From: Clostridiales bacterium 1_7_47FAA
GTDB lineage: Bacteria > Bacillota > Clostridia > Lachnospirales > Lachnospiraceae
Assembly: GCA_000155435.1 (NCBI GenBank)
Contig: DS990262.1
Coordinates: forward strand, 657,062 to 721,061
DNA length: 64,000 nt
Direction: 5' to 3'
Part shown: positions 1 through 9,005 of the stretch, piece after piece
How the letters are laid out: the number at the start of each line of letters is the position of its first letter
How positions within the stretch are numbered: position 1 is the first letter of the stretch
Made by a program: the position numbers and the translations under genes
The notes under the pieces: model-generated
Told to the model about the DNA's origin: nothing
Database searches by the model: none
Seen by the model: only the letters and a program-made list of their open reading frames with translations

Positions 1-412
1 CAATAATACATTCCCCGAAAACGGTTACAAGGCTCTGGGCATATATCCGGCTGAACCTCCAAAGCCCCTGTTCCTCTTTTAAGCTCATCCGGTGGGGTGT
101 GGCTGTTATGACAACTGCGTTGATATGGCCATCCCAGATAATCCGGTTGGCAGTGACATCAACCGTTGTTTTAAGAAGGGGATCATAGGATAATATATGG
201 CTGGACCGTCCATCGCCCAACGCGCTTAATGGGCAATTGTCACAGTGCTCAGGCCACACCTGGTGGCATGGGCTGCCAAGTCCGGCCTTCTGCCGCCCGG
301 TTTCCTGACAGCGCTTATTAAAGTAAAGGAGACGGTGGGAATCTTCTTCTATCACATAAATGCTGGTTTCGGTCAGCGCATCCAGCAGGTTGATTAAATT
401 ATCAGCAGTCAT
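1..412 (-). CDS. PAS-like sensor domain protein, 5' part only
   Basis: The minus strand is open from an ATG at 412 to the window edge, giving 137 residues without a stop. The protein begins MTADNLINLLDALTETSIYV and reads like the N-terminal PAS-type input domain of clostridial signalling proteins: an early 'IYVIEEDSHRLLYFNKRC' strand pattern, then a Cys/His-rich stretch (PCHQVWPEHCDNCPL) that could bind a metal or sense redox state. In such proteins a GGDEF, kinase or HTH output domain often follows, but that part lies outside the window, so the output is unknown. Family assignment comes from sequence pattern only; start and reading frame are fairly secure. Confidence 0.6.
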   Translation of the reverse strand, partial: MTADNLINLLDALTETSIYVIEEDSHRLLYFNKRCQETGRQKAGLGSPCHQVWPEHCDNCPLSALGDGRSSHILSYDPLLKTTVDVTANRIIWDGHINAVVITATPHRMSLKEEQGLWRFSRIYAQSLVTVFGECII

Positions 413-536
413 GGCTGTTTCTCCTCGTTCCTACATTCAATGGCTTTCAAAGTATTAACGGTTAAAGAGATATTTCACGTTTATTATACATCGGCATGGG
501 GTAAATAGGAAGAATTTCTTGAAATGGATGCCGCAC

Positions 537-565
537 TTGTATACAGCTGTGATTTTTGATACAAT
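537..565 (+). promoter_or_regulatory. sigma-A promoter for the FadR-type regulator
   Basis: TTGTAT and TACAAT are separated by 17 bp. The predicted transcript start near 572 lies downstream of an upstream ATG at 519, which supports translation from the later ATG at 624. Confidence 0.5.
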
Positions 566-573
566 TATCACAG
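547..573. promoter_or_regulatory. inverted repeat over the -10 box, putative operator
   Basis: CTGTGAT, 13 bp, ATCACAG forms a perfect 7-bp inverted repeat that spans the -10 box of the promoter ahead of the GntR gene at 624. Its position suggests autoregulation; a transcript hairpin is the alternative. Confidence 0.35.
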
Positions 574-623
574 AAAAATGCAGGAAGCAGCAGCTGCCGA
601 TCCTGCACCGCGGGGGTAAGGAC

Positions 624-1328
624 ATGGATGATTCAGTTAATTTAAAGGGAAAACTGCTTGCAGAGCAGGTTCAGGAACAGATATTCCAGTATATATTAAA
701 CACACCGGTTGCCTTAGGGGACCGGCTGCCCAATGAATTTGAACTGGGAGAAAAGTTCGGGGTAGGCAGAAGCACGGTCAGGGAGGCTGTGAAGCTTCTT
801 GTTTCCAGGGGAATCCTGGAGGTGCGCAGGGGGTCCGGCACCTATGTGGTAAGCACCACGCCTGTGGACATGGATCCCCTGGGGCTAGGGGCGATGGAGG
901 ACAAGATGGCCCTGGCCCTGGACCTGGTGAATGTCCGTATGATACTGGAACCGGGAATTGCCGAGATGGCTGCCCTCAATGCCAGCCAGGAGGATGTGGA
1001 ACGGCTTCGTGAGCTTTGCCGTATCATTGAATATAAGATTGAGAATGACGAAAATTATATTGAAGAGGATATTGCATTCCATACCGGGGTTGCCAGATGT
1101 TCGGGCAACAAGGTGGTGGAACAGCTGATACCCCTGATTGACACGGCGGTCATGATGTTCGTGAATGTGACCCACAGAAGGCTGACGGCGGAAACCATCA
1201 TGACCCACCGGGCCGTGACGGACGCCATAGAGGAAAAGGATCCCATGGGAGCAAAGTCAGCCATGATGATGCATATGACATTTAACAGGAACATGATAAA
1301 GGAAATGATTAAAAATAATGAGAATTAA
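624..1328 (+). CDS. FadR-subfamily GntR transcriptional regulator
   Basis: A 234-residue regulator with an N-terminal winged helix (about residues 7-75, including 'LPNEFELGEKFGVGRSTVREA' type helix-turn-helix and the 'RRGSGTYV' wing) and an all-helical C-terminal FCD ligand-binding domain (about 85-225). FCD domains typically bind a small organic acid, often with a metal held by Asp/His residues; 'DIAFHTGVA' fits that pattern. I chose the ATG at 624 because the frame upstream to 519 overlaps the likely promoter and adds an unrelated Cys-rich extension. The gene stands alone before a sporulation-type membrane protein, so its target is not evident from context. Confidence 0.8.
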   Translation: MDDSVNLKGKLLAEQVQEQIFQYILNTPVALGDRLPNEFELGEKFGVGRSTVREAVKLLVSRGILEVRRGSGTYVVSTTPVDMDPLGLGAMEDKMALALDLVNVRMILEPGIAEMAALNASQEDVERLRELCRIIEYKIENDENYIEEDIAFHTGVARCSGNKVVEQLIPLIDTAVMMFVNVTHRRLTAETIMTHRAVTDAIEEKDPMGAKSAMMMHMTFNRNMIKEMIKNNEN

Positions 1329-1436
1329 TGCAGGATATCCATCCAGATTTTGAGAAAAATCAGCTGGTATATTTTCCAACCATCGGCTCATACTAAGAGG
1401 GTACAAAGGAAGTACGAATCAGAAACAGGTGAGTCC

Positions 1437-2510
1437 ATGGAAAAGCCGGGTAAGAAACTGAAGAAATTATTAATCATAACAGGAACCACGGGAGCGGTGT
1501 ATGCTGGGTTTAGATACCTGCTGCCCCTCGTGGCTCCTTTTTTAGCGGGTTATATATTTGCCCTTCTCCTGCGTCCCTCCGCCCGTTTCCTGGCATACAG
1601 GATGCGGATCCATGTAAAGGGAAAGACCTTCCATATGCCCATCGGGGTCATTGGGGGCGCAGAGTTTCTGGTACTTATATCCATTCTGGGGACAGGACTG
1701 TATATGGGGGCTGTCAAGCTGTGTGCGGAAGGGAAAATGCTGATGATGCACCTTCCTGCGTGGATAGACCGTTTTGATATATGGCTGACCGGAAGCTGCC
1801 ACCGTGTGGAAACTGCCTTTGGCCTGAGATATGACTGTGTGGCGGACCTGGCCGGGGAAATGCTTTATCAGCTGGTGGACACGGGAAAGACAGCTGCCAT
1901 GCCGTTCCTGATGACCAACTCGCTGACCATCATTGCCTGTCTGGCAAAATGGGCCATCATCAGCCTGGTGGTGTTCCTGGCAGCCATACTGAGCCTGCAG
2001 GAAATGGAGGACCTGAGGACGAGGCGGGACCAGTCAACCTTCAGGAAGGAATTCAACCTCATTGGGGGGCGGCTGGTACAGACGGGAAAAGCCTGGTTTA
2101 AAAGCCAGGGCATCATCCTGTTCATCACCACAGGACTGTGCATTGCAGGTATGTTCATAATCGGCAATCCATACTATATCATGGCAGGTATCGGCATCGG
2201 GATCCTGGACGCCCTTCCCATATTCGGCACAGGCACCGTGCTCATCCCGTGGGCCCTTCTGGAACTGCTGACAGGGGACTGGAAACAGGCGGTCATACTG
2301 ACAGGCCTTTACCTGGTCTGCTATTTCGTGCGCCAGATACTGGAGGTGCGCATGATGGGAGGCCAGGTGGGCCTGTCCCCCCTGGAAACCCTGGCAAGCG
2401 TGTATGTGGGGCTGGAGCTGTTTGGATTTTTTGGGTTTATCCTTGGGCCGCTGGGGCTGCTGCTGGTTGAGGACCTGGTGGAGGTGTGGAACAGGGAGAC
2501 GGACGGGTGA
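1437..2510 (+). CDS. ytvI: AI-2E family membrane protein, YtvI-like sporulation protein
   Basis: A 357-residue polytopic membrane protein of the AI-2E/PerM family, closest in pattern to YtvI, an integral membrane protein associated with sporulation in Bacillus and clostridia. Hydrophobic segments occur near residues 15-45, 65-85, 150-190 and in the C-terminal half, where the typical family core 'GILDALPIFGTGTVLIPWAL' appears. An ATG at 1437 begins MEKPGKKLKK directly before the first membrane helix and is preferred over upstream in-frame starts that add a polar tail. No reaction is established for the family; several members are transporters. The role in spore formation is inferred from family membership. 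Confidence 0.7.
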   Translation: MEKPGKKLKKLLIITGTTGAVYAGFRYLLPLVAPFLAGYIFALLLRPSARFLAYRMRIHVKGKTFHMPIGVIGGAEFLVLISILGTGLYMGAVKLCAEGKMLMMHLPAWIDRFDIWLTGSCHRVETAFGLRYDCVADLAGEMLYQLVDTGKTAAMPFLMTNSLTIIACLAKWAIISLVVFLAAILSLQEMEDLRTRRDQSTFRKEFNLIGGRLVQTGKAWFKSQGIILFITTGLCIAGMFIIGNPYYIMAGIGIGILDALPIFGTGTVLIPWALLELLTGDWKQAVILTGLYLVCYFVRQILEVRMMGGQVGLSPLETLASVYVGLELFGFFGFILGPLGLLLVEDLVEVWNRETDG

Positions 2511-2567
2511 TGCAGGATGGTGGTTTCTGCTGGAGATTTTCTACCGGATGTTGTTCACGATTAAGCA

Positions 2568-2596
2568 TTGACAAAGTCATGATTCTGGCGTAAAAT
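2568..2596 (+). promoter_or_regulatory. sigma-A promoter of the proS T-box leader
   Basis: TTGACA and TAAAAT are separated by exactly 17 bp. Transcription from about 2603 would give a 580-nt leader that contains all T-box elements before proS. Confidence 0.65.
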
Positions 2597-2879
2597 CAAC
2601 AATACGTAAAAGAATCATCCCAGAGTGTGTTTGGATTCCATAACATGCCCGGACCATGATGTTATATGAATGATGACAGACAGCGATGAAGGGGAATAGT
2701 AAGCCTGGTGCACGTCACAGAGAGAGGACTCACGGTGGAAGGTCCTTACGCCCGCACATGCCCAACCAGCCCTGGAGCTTTGTATGATGAATGCAACGTA
2801 TATCCGGCGTTAACGGATAATGAGAGAGCAGGATGGATCAGTACAGGCATATGTGTTCTGCATGGATGATGCAGCGCAA

Positions 2880-2959
2880 TGGAATTGCAGTTCCGCATAA
2901 GCGCAGATTTATGGAATTACAGATTTGTGGAATTGCAGATTTGTGTAATTGCAGCGCCG
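2880..2959 (+). repeat. 16-bp tandem repeats inside the T-box leader
   Basis: Between stem I and the antiterminator the unit TGGAATTGCAGATTTG recurs: a diverged first copy near 2880, then consecutive copies from about 2911 to 2959 with one or a few substitutions. The insert lengthens the linker between the specifier stem and the T-box bulge. It is not part of the conserved T-box fold. Confidence 0.7.
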
Positions 2960-3012
2960 CGTAATGCAGGAGTGCCATACGGATTCCGGAAGCTAACTTG
3001 GGTGGTACCGCC

Positions 3013-3067
3013 GAGTCATTCGGTCCCTTGCGTAGATATAACGCATGGGATCTGGATGGCTCTTTTT
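3013..3067 (+). terminator. T-box intrinsic terminator
   Basis: GAGTCATTC-GGTCCC-TTGCGT pairs with ACGCA-T-GGGATC-T-GGATGGCTC (several G-U pairs, AGATATA loop), followed by five T residues. The 5' arm begins next to the T-box sequence, as expected for mutually exclusive terminator and antiterminator. Confidence 0.85.
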
Positions 3068-3188
3068 GCGTGATGAGGAGGCGGATCAGCCGGATCAGGG
3101 CGTGTTGGAACATACATTCCCGCCATTCCTGGCGGTTGCCTCGGTAAAACTAAAGGATACAGAGAGAATCAGAAAAGGAGAATGAGTC

Positions 3189-4628
3189 ATGGCAGACAAC
3201 AAGAAGATGGTTGAAGCCATCACATCCATGGACGTGGATTTTGCCCAGTGGTATACGGATGTGGTGAAGAAAGCTGAGCTGTGCGATTATGCCAGCGTAA
3301 AAGGGTGTATGGTAATCAAGCCCGCAGGATATGCGATTTGGGAAAACATCCAGAATGAGCTGGACAGAAGGTTTAAGGAGACAGGGGTACAGAACGTGTA
3401 TATGCCTATCTTCATACCGGAGAGCCTGTTAGAAAAGGAAAAGGACCACGTGGAAGGATTTGCGCCCGAGGTTGCATGGGTGACACATGGAGGCCTGGAG
3501 CCATTACAGGAGCGCATGTGTGTCAGACCTACCTCAGAGACACTGTTCTGTGATTTCTATGCAAAGGATATCCATTCCTACCGCGATCTGCCAAGGGTAT
3601 ACAACCAGTGGTGTTCGGTTGTGCGCTGGGAGAAGACAACCCGTCCCTTCCTGCGTTCCAGGGAGTTCCTGTGGCAGGAAGGCCACACGGCCCACGCGAC
3701 AGCCGAGGAAGCCGAGGCAAGGACCATCCAGATGCTGAATGTGTACGCAGCCTTCTGTGAGGAAGTGCTGGCAATCCCTGTCATCAAGGGCCAGAAGACA
3801 GATAAGGAGAAATTCGCGGGCGCAGAGGCAACCTATACCATTGAGTCCCTGATGCATGACGGCAAGGCGCTTCAGTCCGGAACCAGCCATAACTTCGGGG
3901 ATGGCTTTGCAAAGGCATTCGATATCCAGTTCACTGACAAGGATAATACCCTTAAGTATGTGCACCAGACCTCCTGGGGCATGACCACGCGTATGATTGG
4001 CGCCCTGATCATGGTGCATGGCGATGACAACGGTCTGGTCCTTCCGCCAAGGATTGCGCCGGTACAGGTTATGATCGTACCTGTACAGCAGCAGAAGGAA
4101 GGCGTGCTTGACAAGGCATTCCAGCTGGAGGACCGTCTTAAGAAGGCCGGATTCTCTGTTAAGACAGATGATTCTGAGAAGAGCCCGGGCTGGAAGTTCG
4201 CTGACTGTGAGATGCGCGGTATCCCCCTGCGTGTGGAAATCGGACCAAAGGACATGGAGAAGAACCAGGCTGTCCTGGTACGCCGCGATACCCATGAGAA
4301 ATCCTTCATTTCCCTGGATGAACTGGAGACAAAGGTTTCTGAGATGCTTGATACCATCCAGAAGGCTATGTACGACAAGGCCAAGGCCCACAGGGATTCC
4401 CACACCTACGAAGCGGTTGAGTGGGATGGATTCGTGGACACCATTAACAATAAGCCCGGGTTTGTAAAGGCAATGTGGTGTGGATGCCAGGAGTGCGAGG
4501 ATAAGATTAAAGAGGAAACAGGAGCCACCTCCAGGTGCATGCCTTTTGAACAGGAGAACCTGTCTGATACATGTATCTGCTGTAAAAAACCGGCTAAGAA
4601 GATGGTTTACTGGGGACGTGCGTATTAA
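3189..4628 (+). CDS. proS: prolyl-tRNA synthetase, archaeal/eukaryal-type
   Basis: Charges tRNA-Pro with proline in the cytoplasm. The 479-residue length, the class II motifs in the first 270 residues ('[23 protein letters not shown]', '[19 protein letters not shown]', '[25 protein letters not shown]') and the C-terminal zinc-type domain with Cys pairs (CGCQEC ... CICC) ending in Tyr mark the short archaeal/eukaryal-like ProRS, not the long bacterial form with an inserted editing domain. The anticodon-binding domain covers about residues 290-390. A clear ribosome site (AAAGGAG) precedes the ATG. The gene is monocistronic: T-box leader upstream, strong terminator at 4726-4760. Confidence 0.95.
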   Translation: MADNKKMVEAITSMDVDFAQWYTDVVKKAELCDYASVKGCMVIKPAGYAIWENIQNELDRRFKETGVQNVYMPIFIPESLLEKEKDHVEGFAPEVAWVTHGGLEPLQERMCVRPTSETLFCDFYAKDIHSYRDLPRVYNQWCSVVRWEKTTRPFLRSREFLWQEGHTAHATAEEAEARTIQMLNVYAAFCEEVLAIPVIKGQKTDKEKFAGAEATYTIESLMHDGKALQSGTSHNFGDGFAKAFDIQFTDKDNTLKYVHQTSWGMTTRMIGALIMVHGDDNGLVLPPRIAPVQVMIVPVQQQKEGVLDKAFQLEDRLKKAGFSVKTDDSEKSPGWKFADCEMRGIPLRVEIGPKDMEKNQAVLVRRDTHEKSFISLDELETKVSEMLDTIQKAMYDKAKAHRDSHTYEAVEWDGFVDTINNKPGFVKAMWCGCQECEDKIKEETGATSRCMPFEQENLSDTCICCKKPAKKMVYWGRAY

Positions 4629-4725
4629 AAGGCGGCAGATGGACTGTTTTTTGCAGATGATATAGATAATGGATATTGGATAATTGAATCATAAATAATA
4701 GAGATACTCACTGAAGGTATGAAAA

Positions 4726-4760
4726 GGGAACCCTATAAGGCATTATGGGGTTCTCTTTTT
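4726..4760 (+). terminator. terminator after proS
   Basis: A 13-bp stem (GGGAACCCTATAA with TTATGGGGTTCTC, G-U pairs allowed, GGCA loop) is followed by a T run. Confidence 0.9.
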
Positions 4761-4811
4761 ATACCATAAGAAATTATTTTATGGTAAAAGAAGAAAAATA
4801 CATCTGATGTA

Positions 4812-4840
4812 TTGATAATATTTTGGATAAATGATATAGT
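4812..4840 (+). promoter_or_regulatory. sigma-A promoter of the IlvD/Edd dehydratase
   Basis: TTGATA and TATAGT are separated by 17 bp, giving a leader of about 58 nt before the ATG at 4905. Confidence 0.6.
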
Positions 4841-4904
4841 AATATCAAAAGTAGTCAGATGTTTAAGGGCAATAGATGATAAGACGATTAGGAGGTATTT
4901 TATT

Positions 4905-6626
4905 ATGGAACTGAACAGTCAGAGAGTAAGGGGCCTGGCGCCGGAGAATGACCCGTTAAAGATTGGCATGGGATGGAGCGTGGAGGATCTTGACAAGCCG
5001 CAGATCATGGTGGAAAGCACCTTTGGCGACAGCCATCCGGGAAGCGCCCATCTGGACCGGTTTGTCAATGAGGCATTGAGGGGGATTGCGGACGCGGGAG
5101 GAAAGGGCGCGAGGTATTTTACAACAGATATCTGCGATGGCATAGCCCAGGGCCACGATGGAATCAATTACTCCCTTGTCCACCGGGACATGATAGCCAA
5201 TATGATAGAGATCCACGGCAATTCAACGGGATTTGACGGCGGCATCTTCATTGCCAGCTGCGATAAGTCCGTGCCCGCCTGTCTCATGGGGCTGGCAAGG
5301 CTTGACATGCCCTCCATCGTGGTGACCGGAGGCGTGATGGATGCAGGCCCGGACCTTCTGACACTGGAGCAGATAGGGGCTTATTCCGCCATGTGCCAGA
5401 GAGGGGAAATCACAGAAGAAAAGCTTACTTATTATAAACACAATGCATGTCCGTCCTGCGGCGCCTGCTCCTTCATGGGGACAGCCTCCACCATGCAGGT
5501 CATGGCTGAATCCCTGGGACTTATGCTTCCTGGTTCCGCGCTGATGCCGGCCACCTGTGAGGATTTAAAAGAAGTGGCCTATAAGGCGGGGCTTCAGGTC
5601 ATGGAACTGGCAAGGAAGGGCATTAAGGTCAGCGACATCGTTACCATGAAGTCATTTGAGAATGCCATCATGGTCCATGCCGCCATTTCCGGCTCCACGA
5701 ATTCGCTGCTGCACATACCCGCCATTGCCCATGAGATGGGCCTTGAGCTTGACGGGGATACCTTTGACCGTATGCACAGGGGCGCCCACTATCTTCTGGA
5801 TATCCGCCCCGCAGGCAAGTGGCCTGCACAGTTCTTCTATTATGCGGGCGGTGTCCCTGCTGTCATGGAGGAAATCAAATCCATGCTCCATCTGGATGTG
5901 ATGACCGTGACAGGCAGGACTCTGGGCGAGAACCTGGAAGAACTGAAGTCCAACGGTTTCTATGACAAGTGCGAAGGGTATCTGAAAAAGTGGGGGCTTA
6001 AAAGGACCGATGTAATCCGTACATTTGAAGAGCCGATTGGAACAGACGGGACTGTGGGTATCTTAAGGGGCAACCTGGCGCCGGAAGGCTCTGTGGTAAA
6101 ACACTCCGCTGTTCCCAAGGAGATGTTCCAGGCGGTCCTGAAGGCAAAGCCGTTTGACTGTGAGGAGGATGCCATCGAAGCTGTCATATCCAGGAAAATA
6201 CAGCCAGGGGATGCGGTATTCATCCGCTATGAGGGACCAAAAGGCTCCGGCATGCCGGAAATGTTCTACACCACGGAAGCCATCTCATCTGACCCCGAAC
6301 TGGGTAAGAGCATTGCATTGATTACGGACGGCCGTTTTTCCGGCGCCTCCAAGGGACCGGCAATCGGACACGTTTCACCGGAGGCGGCAGAGGGAGGCCC
6401 CATTGCCCTGGTGGAGGAAGACGACCTGATTCGGATTGACATACCGGGACGGGTCCTGGAAATCATTGGCGTAAAGGGAAGGGAACTTCCGGCAGAGGAA
6501 GTGGAGCGGATTCTTGCAGAGCGCAGAAAAGCATGGAAACCAAAAGAGGCAAAGTATAAAAAGGGAGTGCTTAAGATTTTCTCAGAACATGCGGTGTCAC
6601 CTATGAAGGGCGGGTATATGGTGTAA
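4905..6626 (+). CDS. IlvD/Edd-family dehydratase
   Basis: A 573-residue Fe-S dehydratase of the family that contains dihydroxy-acid dehydratase (valine/isoleucine synthesis), phosphogluconate dehydratase and aldonic-acid dehydratases. It has the family signatures 'ASCDKSVPACLMGLARLDMP' (Cys119, Asp120, Lys121) and 'ACPSCGACSFMGTASTM' (Cys182/185/188), plus 'GRFSGASKGPAIGHVSPEAA' near the C-terminus. The second signature reads SFMGTAST, where the family's IlvD motif as I recall it reads SGMFTANS; this and the absence of ilvBCN neighbours point to a sugar-acid dehydratase as much as to IlvD. The ATG at 4905 has an AGGAGG site; upstream in-frame codons overlap the promoter. The next gene is a cupin regulator. 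Confidence 0.8.
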   Translation: MELNSQRVRGLAPENDPLKIGMGWSVEDLDKPQIMVESTFGDSHPGSAHLDRFVNEALRGIADAGGKGARYFTTDICDGIAQGHDGINYSLVHRDMIANMIEIHGNSTGFDGGIFIASCDKSVPACLMGLARLDMPSIVVTGGVMDAGPDLLTLEQIGAYSAMCQRGEITEEKLTYYKHNACPSCGACSFMGTASTMQVMAESLGLMLPGSALMPATCEDLKEVAYKAGLQVMELARKGIKVSDIVTMKSFENAIMVHAAISGSTNSLLHIPAIAHEMGLELDGDTFDRMHRGAHYLLDIRPAGKWPAQFFYYAGGVPAVMEEIKSMLHLDVMTVTGRTLGENLEELKSNGFYDKCEGYLKKWGLKRTDVIRTFEEPIGTDGTVGILRGNLAPEGSVVKHSAVPKEMFQAVLKAKPFDCEEDAIEAVISRKIQPGDAVFIRYEGPKGSGMPEMFYTTEAISSDPELGKSIALITDGRFSGASKGPAIGHVSPEAAEGGPIALVEEDDLIRIDIPGRVLEIIGVKGRELPAEEVERILAERRKAWKPKEAKYKKGVLKIFSEHAVSPMKGGYMV

Positions 6627-6796
6627 AACTGGAAGCGGTCGGGGGCGGAACCGTCAGGCCCTGTGTCAGGCAGGCGCCTGCCCGTCCCCCTGGAAATGCC
6701 TGTTTCTAGGAAAAAACATGGCAGCCTGTTCAGATATATGATATGATTATCCCATACCTACGGTTGAGAAGAAAATATCAGGGAGTTGTTTGCTAT

Positions 6797-7348
6797 ATGG
6801 AGGACATAAATTTAGGAAAAAAAGTCCAGGATTTCCGGAACAAAAGCGGGATGAGCCTGCGGGAACTGGCAAAAAGGTCCGGACTTACGGCATCCATGTT
6901 AAGCCAGATTGAACGGGATCTGGTAAATCCGTCCATCGGAACGCTGAAGGCCATTGCACAGGCCCTGGACGTGCCCATGTTCAAGTTTTTTAAGGATGAT
7001 GAACCCCAGGTGCAGATGATTGTGAGAAGAGGGGAGAATAAGACAATCGGCCATCCGGATGCGGACCTGGCTTATACGCTTCTGACCCCGGATGTGCGCG
7101 GCAGTATTGAATTCTGCATGATGTCCATACCGCCGGGTCTGACTTCGGGCAGGAATCCACAGGAGCATGTGGGGGAGGAAGTGGCCTACGTAGTCCGCGG
7201 AAGCGTGGAAATCAATGTTGCAGGTGTATCCTACCAGCTGGAAGAAGGGGACAGCATCCGTATCCCTCCCCAGACAGCACACCAGTGGATGAACCAGGGA
7301 GGAACCGTTGTGCAGGTTATATTCGCAATCACTCCCCCAAGCTTTTAA
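6797..7348 (+). CDS. XRE-cupin transcriptional regulator
   Basis: A 183-residue regulator with an N-terminal HTH_XRE domain (about residues 5-62, 'SLRELAKRSGLTASMLSQIERDLVNPSIGTL') and a C-terminal cupin_2 barrel (about 105-180, 'EHVGEEVAYVVRGSVEINVAG' and 'EEGDSIRIPPQTAHQWMN'). Such proteins, for example PuuR and SutR, sense a small metabolite through the cupin and control amino acid or polyamine use. The ATG at 6797 gives the canonical domain start; an upstream in-frame ATG adds 18 unrelated residues. Located between the dehydratase and an NhaC transporter, it most plausibly controls one of these, which is inference. Confidence 0.85.
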   Translation: MEDINLGKKVQDFRNKSGMSLRELAKRSGLTASMLSQIERDLVNPSIGTLKAIAQALDVPMFKFFKDDEPQVQMIVRRGENKTIGHPDADLAYTLLTPDVRGSIEFCMMSIPPGLTSGRNPQEHVGEEVAYVVRGSVEINVAGVSYQLEEGDSIRIPPQTAHQWMNQGGTVVQVIFAITPPSF

Positions 7349-7374
7349 CCATATAGGACTATACAGCATGATGT

Positions 7375-7408
7375 AAAGCTGCGGTTAACAAAGACCGCAG
7401 CTTTTTTG
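7375..7408 (+). terminator. terminator after the XRE-cupin gene
   Basis: AAAGCTGCGGT pairs with ACCGCAGCTTT around an 8-nt loop and ends in a T run. Confidence 0.9.
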
Positions 7409-7470
7409 TTGCTAATACACACAATGTGGTTAAAAACATGCTAAAATAATAAAAATATAGCTAAACAGTA

Positions 7471-7499
7471 TTTACTTTTTGTAAAGTGTGTATTAATAT
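7471..7499 (+). promoter_or_regulatory. possible promoter and operator of the NhaC gene
   Basis: TTTACT and TAATAT lie 17 bp apart. The -35 overlaps the inverted repeat TTTAC-TTTTT-GTAAA (7471-7485), a possible regulator site. The boxes match consensus only partly. Confidence 0.35.
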
Positions 7500-7553
7500 A
7501 TAGTTAAGTTGTAATTAACAAATGTTAAACAAAAGCGAAAGGAGCAAACAGGT

Positions 7554-9005
7554 ATGGAAAAGGAAAAGAAGTTGGAGTTTTATGGAGGCAATGGCATGTC
7601 GCTGGTACCCTTTGTTGTATTCATTGTGATTACAATCGGGCTGTCATTCATCAATGCGGCAGATCTTAATATGATGATAGCCTCCGGCGTTATCGGATTG
7701 ATTGTGGGGATGCTTATTGTAAAGGACAAGCCCAGGTACTGGGATATCGTACTGGAGGGGCTGGGGGATAAGATGGCGATGACAGCCGTCCTTATCTGGC
7801 TGGTGGTCGGTATCTATGGTTCCATCTTAAAGTCAGGCCATCTGGTAGAAGGACTTGTATGGCTCAGTGTTAAGCTGCATTTATCAGGCGCAGGCTTCTG
7901 TGTGGCAACCTTCCTGTTTTCAGCCACCTTTGCCCTGGCAACGGGCGCTGCCTTCGGCACCGTGGCAGCCATGAGCTACATCCTGTATCCGGTCGGTATC
8001 CTGATGGGCTGTAACCCGGCTGTCCTTGGCGGGGCCATTATCTCAGGGGCTATTTTCGGGGACAACATAGCGCCTGTGTCCGACACCACCATCGTATCCA
8101 CCACGGGCCAGACCTATAGGAAGAAGTCAGGCAGCGCTGAAATCGGCGGGGCTGTAAAGGACCGTTCCAAGTATGTGATTGTTACATTTATCATATCCAT
8201 CGTACTGTATGCCATCTTCGGCGGTGCTAAGAGCGGACAGGGGCTGGATACCAGTGTGGCGGCGTCACTTCTTGCAGAGAACCAGAATCCCGCAGGTCTT
8301 CTCATGCTGATTCCCACGGTGATTGTCATCGGGATGGCGGTTATGGGCAACAACCTGTTCGTGACCCTTCCAGTGGGCATCATCATTGCTGTCATTGTGG
8401 GCATTGGAGGCGGCCTGTTTGGATTTGCCGACCTGTTCCGCATTGAGAACGGAACCGCCATGGGCGCGCTGCCGGACGGCGTGGCCGGAATGTTAAGCGT
8501 GTGTATCCTGCTGATGGTTGTGGTATCCATGGGTTCCCTTCTGATTACCAGCGGTTACATGGAAGAGCTGGTTGAACGTCTCAGCAGGAACATTAAGACC
8601 ACCAGGGGTGCGGAACTGCTTATCTTCCTGTTCAGCAGCGTGTTCTCCGTGCTGATCAGCGCCATCAACACCATTCCCAACATCTGTGCATCACCGCTGG
8701 TTAACGCGGTTGGACAGAAGGCCAAGCTTCATCCGTACCGCAGGGCCAATTTCCTGGCAGTGGCATGTGACTCTTTTAATGCGTGTATGCCCTTTGGCGG
8801 AAGCGTGCTGCTTTTGTTAGGTATTATGAAGACATTGTCAACCACCTATGATTTTGTGGAGGTGCTGTCACCTAACGCGTTCCTGTTTACCTGCTTCTAT
8901 CCATGTATCCTGTGGTTTGTGATGCTGTTTGCCGTCCTGGTGGGCTGGGGCCGTATCTACGAAGGGGAGAACGGAGAGCCTGTAAAGGAGGAGCCGGAGG
9001 ACTGA
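7554..9005 (+). CDS. Na+/H+ antiporter NhaC family protein
   Basis: A 483-residue inner membrane transporter with about 11-12 hydrophobic segments. The family core appears as 'LATGAAFGTVAAMSYILYPVG' followed by 'GAIFGDNIAPVSDTTIVSTTG' (about residues 126-185), both typical of the NhaC branch of the ion transporter superfamily. NhaC members exchange Na+ for H+; related members carry amino acids or dicarboxylates with an ion. Adjacency to a hydrolase and to D-serine dehydratase makes an amino-acid or organic-acid substrate possible, but this cannot be read from sequence. A good AAAGGAG site precedes the ATG. Confidence 0.8.
   Translation: MEKEKKLEFYGGNGMSLVPFVVFIVITIGLSFINAADLNMMIASGVIGLIVGMLIVKDKPRYWDIVLEGLGDKMAMTAVLIWLVVGIYGSILKSGHLVEGLVWLSVKLHLSGAGFCVATFLFSATFALATGAAFGTVAAMSYILYPVGILMGCNPAVLGGAIISGAIFGDNIAPVSDTTIVSTTGQTYRKKSGSAEIGGAVKDRSKYVIVTFIISIVLYAIFGGAKSGQGLDTSVAASLLAENQNPAGLLMLIPTVIVIGMAVMGNNLFVTLPVGIIIAVIVGIGGGLFGFADLFRIENGTAMGALPDGVAGMLSVCILLMVVVSMGSLLITSGYMEELVERLSRNIKTTRGAELLIFLFSSVFSVLISAINTIPNICASPLVNAVGQKAKLHPYRRANFLAVACDSFNACMPFGGSVLLLLGIMKTLSTTYDFVEVLSPNAFLFTCFYPCILWFVMLFAVLVGWGRIYEGENGEPVKEEPED

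Larger units (their letters stand above)
2680..3067 (+). ncRNA. T-box riboswitch upstream of proS
   Basis: The leader carries the conserved T-box sequence GGGTGGTACCGC at about 2999-3011. A stem I region (about 2680-2790) has an AGTA element at 2696-2699, the AGAGAG / GGTGGAAGGTCC distal motifs at 2721-2753, and a CTGGT/ACCAG stem (2705-2709 with 2765-2769). Directly 3' of that stem is CCCT (2770-2773), so the specifier could be the proline codons CCC or CCT. T-box RNAs bind uncharged tRNA at the specifier and NCCA end and switch from terminator to antiterminator; a proline specifier fits the downstream prolyl-tRNA synthetase. The exact specifier register is inferred. Confidence 0.85.

Noticed and set aside
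519-623. N-terminal extension of the first GntR regulator
   Set aside because: These codons overlap the likely promoter and inverted repeat and encode a sequence unlike the family.
3534-4403. Long open frame of 289 codons on the minus strand inside proS
   Set aside because: It lies antisense to the conserved proS sequence, has no ribosome site or known domain, and reflects GC-rich codon use.
6668-6683. Palindrome GGCAGGCGCCTGCC after the IlvD/Edd gene as an operator or terminator
   Set aside because: It has almost no loop and no T run, and nothing similar is found near the other genes of the region.
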